Shown: piece after piece, positions 5,010 through 5,687 of the stretch | Numbering within the stretch: the stretch's first letter is position 1 | Layout of the letters: every line of letters begins with the position of its first letter | Assembly (NCBI GenBank): GCA_001483205.1 | Contig: JPPB01000027.1 | Span: 1 to 5,687 of the forward strand | Direction of reading: 5' to 3' | DNA length: 5,687 nucleotides | DNA from: an alpha proteobacterium 3107 | GTDB taxonomy: Bacteria > Pseudomonadota > Alphaproteobacteria > Rhodobacterales > Rhodobacteraceae | Notes under the pieces: model-generated | The model's input: the letters and a program-made list of their open reading frames with translations, nothing else | Told to the model about the DNA's origin: nothing | The model's database searches: none | Program-made: the position numbers and the translations under genes

Positions 5010-5238
5010 CGGTGACCCGTCTGACCCTGCGGCAAAAAGACAAGAGCCGCGTCCAACCTGTCCGGGGGGCAGGCAGGCACTGCTTGGGCAGCAAGCGCCG
5101 GGCGGAGCATTTGGGGGCGATACACCCTTATGCAGAAGTCTCTCTAAAGAGAATTGACTTTCCCCCCATCAGCAATCAGACCCAAACATCGGGGCCGCGC
5201 GCCCCCCATTCACACAAACGCCGTTCAGATTGCCCGAC
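5010..5238. other. Divergent intergenic region between the regulator and MFS exporter genes
   Basis: No protein gene is supported in these 229 bases. TTGACT (5154-5159) resembles a plus-strand -35, but no good -10 lies 16-18 bp away. Besides the hairpin at 5136-5160, a small GC hairpin, GGGGC (5191-5195) with GCCCC (5201-5205), lies about 35 bp before the MFS start. GCTTG/CAAGC near 5090 is a minor 5-bp stem. The AT-richer stretch around 5130-5190 is where a promoter for the exporter would be expected. No ribosome-binding site is apparent before the ATG at 5239. Confidence 0.4.
5136..5160. repeat. Inverted repeat in the divergent regulator/exporter region
   Basis: AAGTC (5136-5140) pairs with GACTT (5156-5160), and the inner TCTCT (5141-5145) pairs with AGAGA (5148-5152) around an AA centre, with a 3-base asymmetric bulge (ATT, 5153-5155). 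The inner 12 bases form a compact palindrome. The right arm overlaps the -35-like TTGACT at 5154. It could be an operator controlling the exporter or a leader hairpin. Confidence 0.45.
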
Positions 5239-5687
5239 ATGACCCACCGCCGCCTGCCCCTGTTCGAGTTCGTCACCCTGATGGCGATGCTGTTCGCCAC
5301 CATCGCCTTTTCCATCGACGCCATGCTGCCCGCCCTGCCCGAGATCGGCGCGGAGCTTTCGCCCGCCAACATCAACCGGGCGCAACTGATCATCACCAGT
5401 TTCATTCTCGGCATGGGTGTCGGCACGTTCTTCACCGGCCCGCTGTCGGACGCTTTTGGCAGAAAACCGGTTCTGGTCGCGGGCACCGGGCTTTATATCT
5501 TTGCCTCATGGCTGGCGTGGCGCACCACATCGCTGGAGCTGATGCTGGCGGCGCGGGTGGTGCAGGGCCTCGGCGCCGCCGGGCCGCGCGTCATCGGCAT
5601 GGCGATCATCCGTGACCTCTACAAGGGCCGCCGGATGGCCAAGCTCATGTCCTTCACCATGCTGGTCTTTTCGCTGGTGCCCGCCAT
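5239..5687 (+). CDS. Bcr/CflA-type MFS multidrug efflux transporter (5' part only)
   Basis: The first 149 residues are visible and the frame is still open at the window edge. The family is usually about 400 residues with 12 membrane helices. Helix 1 (about 9-29) ends in the Bcr/CflA hallmark SIDAMLPALPEIGAEL. Helix 2 (about 48-66) leads into MFS motif A, GPLSDAFGRK (67-76). Helix 3 (about 77-94) and helix 4 (about 100-124, with ARVVQGLGAAGPRVIGMAII) follow, then IRDLYKGRRMAKLMS. Such proton-driven antiporters export drugs or metabolites across the inner membrane. The ATG at 5239 puts the first helix at the usual place, though no Shine-Dalgarno sequence is seen. The gene is transcribed away from the XRE-cupin gene, a common repressor/exporter arrangement. 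Confidence 0.92.
   Translation, partial: MTHRRLPLFEFVTLMAMLFATIAFSIDAMLPALPEIGAELSPANINRAQLIITSFILGMGVGTFFTGPLSDAFGRKPVLVAGTGLYIFASWLAWRTTSLELMLAARVVQGLGAAGPRVIGMAIIRDLYKGRRMAKLMSFTMLVFSLVPA

Overview
The window looks like chromosomal DNA from a GC-rich alphaproteobacterium, most likely in the Rhodobacterales (Rhodobacter/Roseobacter relatives). This rests on strong G/C third-position use, a YejA-like solute-binding protein of the alphaproteobacterial type, an entericidin-like micro-lipoprotein, and an aquaporin resembling rhizobial AqpS. It is inferred by eye, not from a database search. No mobile element, CRISPR array, tRNA or rRNA was seen.

Layout. Bases 1-296 hold no convincing protein gene but are rich in inverted repeats. 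On the minus strand there is a promoter-like pair (197-225), a hairpin and an 8-bp terminator hairpin followed by a T run (115-142), which together outline a possible small RNA of about 76 nt. Bases 297-2120 (+) encode an exported oligopeptide-type ABC transporter binding protein with no permease or ATPase gene beside it. Bases 2184-3431 (+) encode a secreted protein of nine tandem 36-residue Sel1 repeats. Its start region is preceded by a near copy of itself that opens a 9-codon ORF. Bases 3516-3620 (+) encode a 34-residue entericidin-like lipoprotein with a plausible promoter. Bases 3666-4343 (+) encode an aquaporin whose selectivity-filter arginine is replaced by valine. It converges, with a 15-bp gap, on an XRE-cupin transcription factor on the minus strand (4359-4973) that appears to be transcribed from a leaderless promoter. 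After a 265-bp divergent intergenic region, a Bcr/CflA-type MFS exporter starts at 5239 (+) and runs off the window.

How the parts may work together. Most of the proteins belong to the envelope: periplasmic peptide capture, a periplasmic Sel1 scaffold, a small lipoprotein, a channel and an efflux pump. The XRE-cupin regulator is the natural candidate to control itself and the divergent MFS gene, and possibly the convergent aquaporin. The possible small RNA lies directly upstream of, and divergent from, an ABC transporter binding-protein gene, a target class often controlled by bacterial small RNAs. These functional links are inferences from position. The sequence shows the genes and sites, not the regulation.
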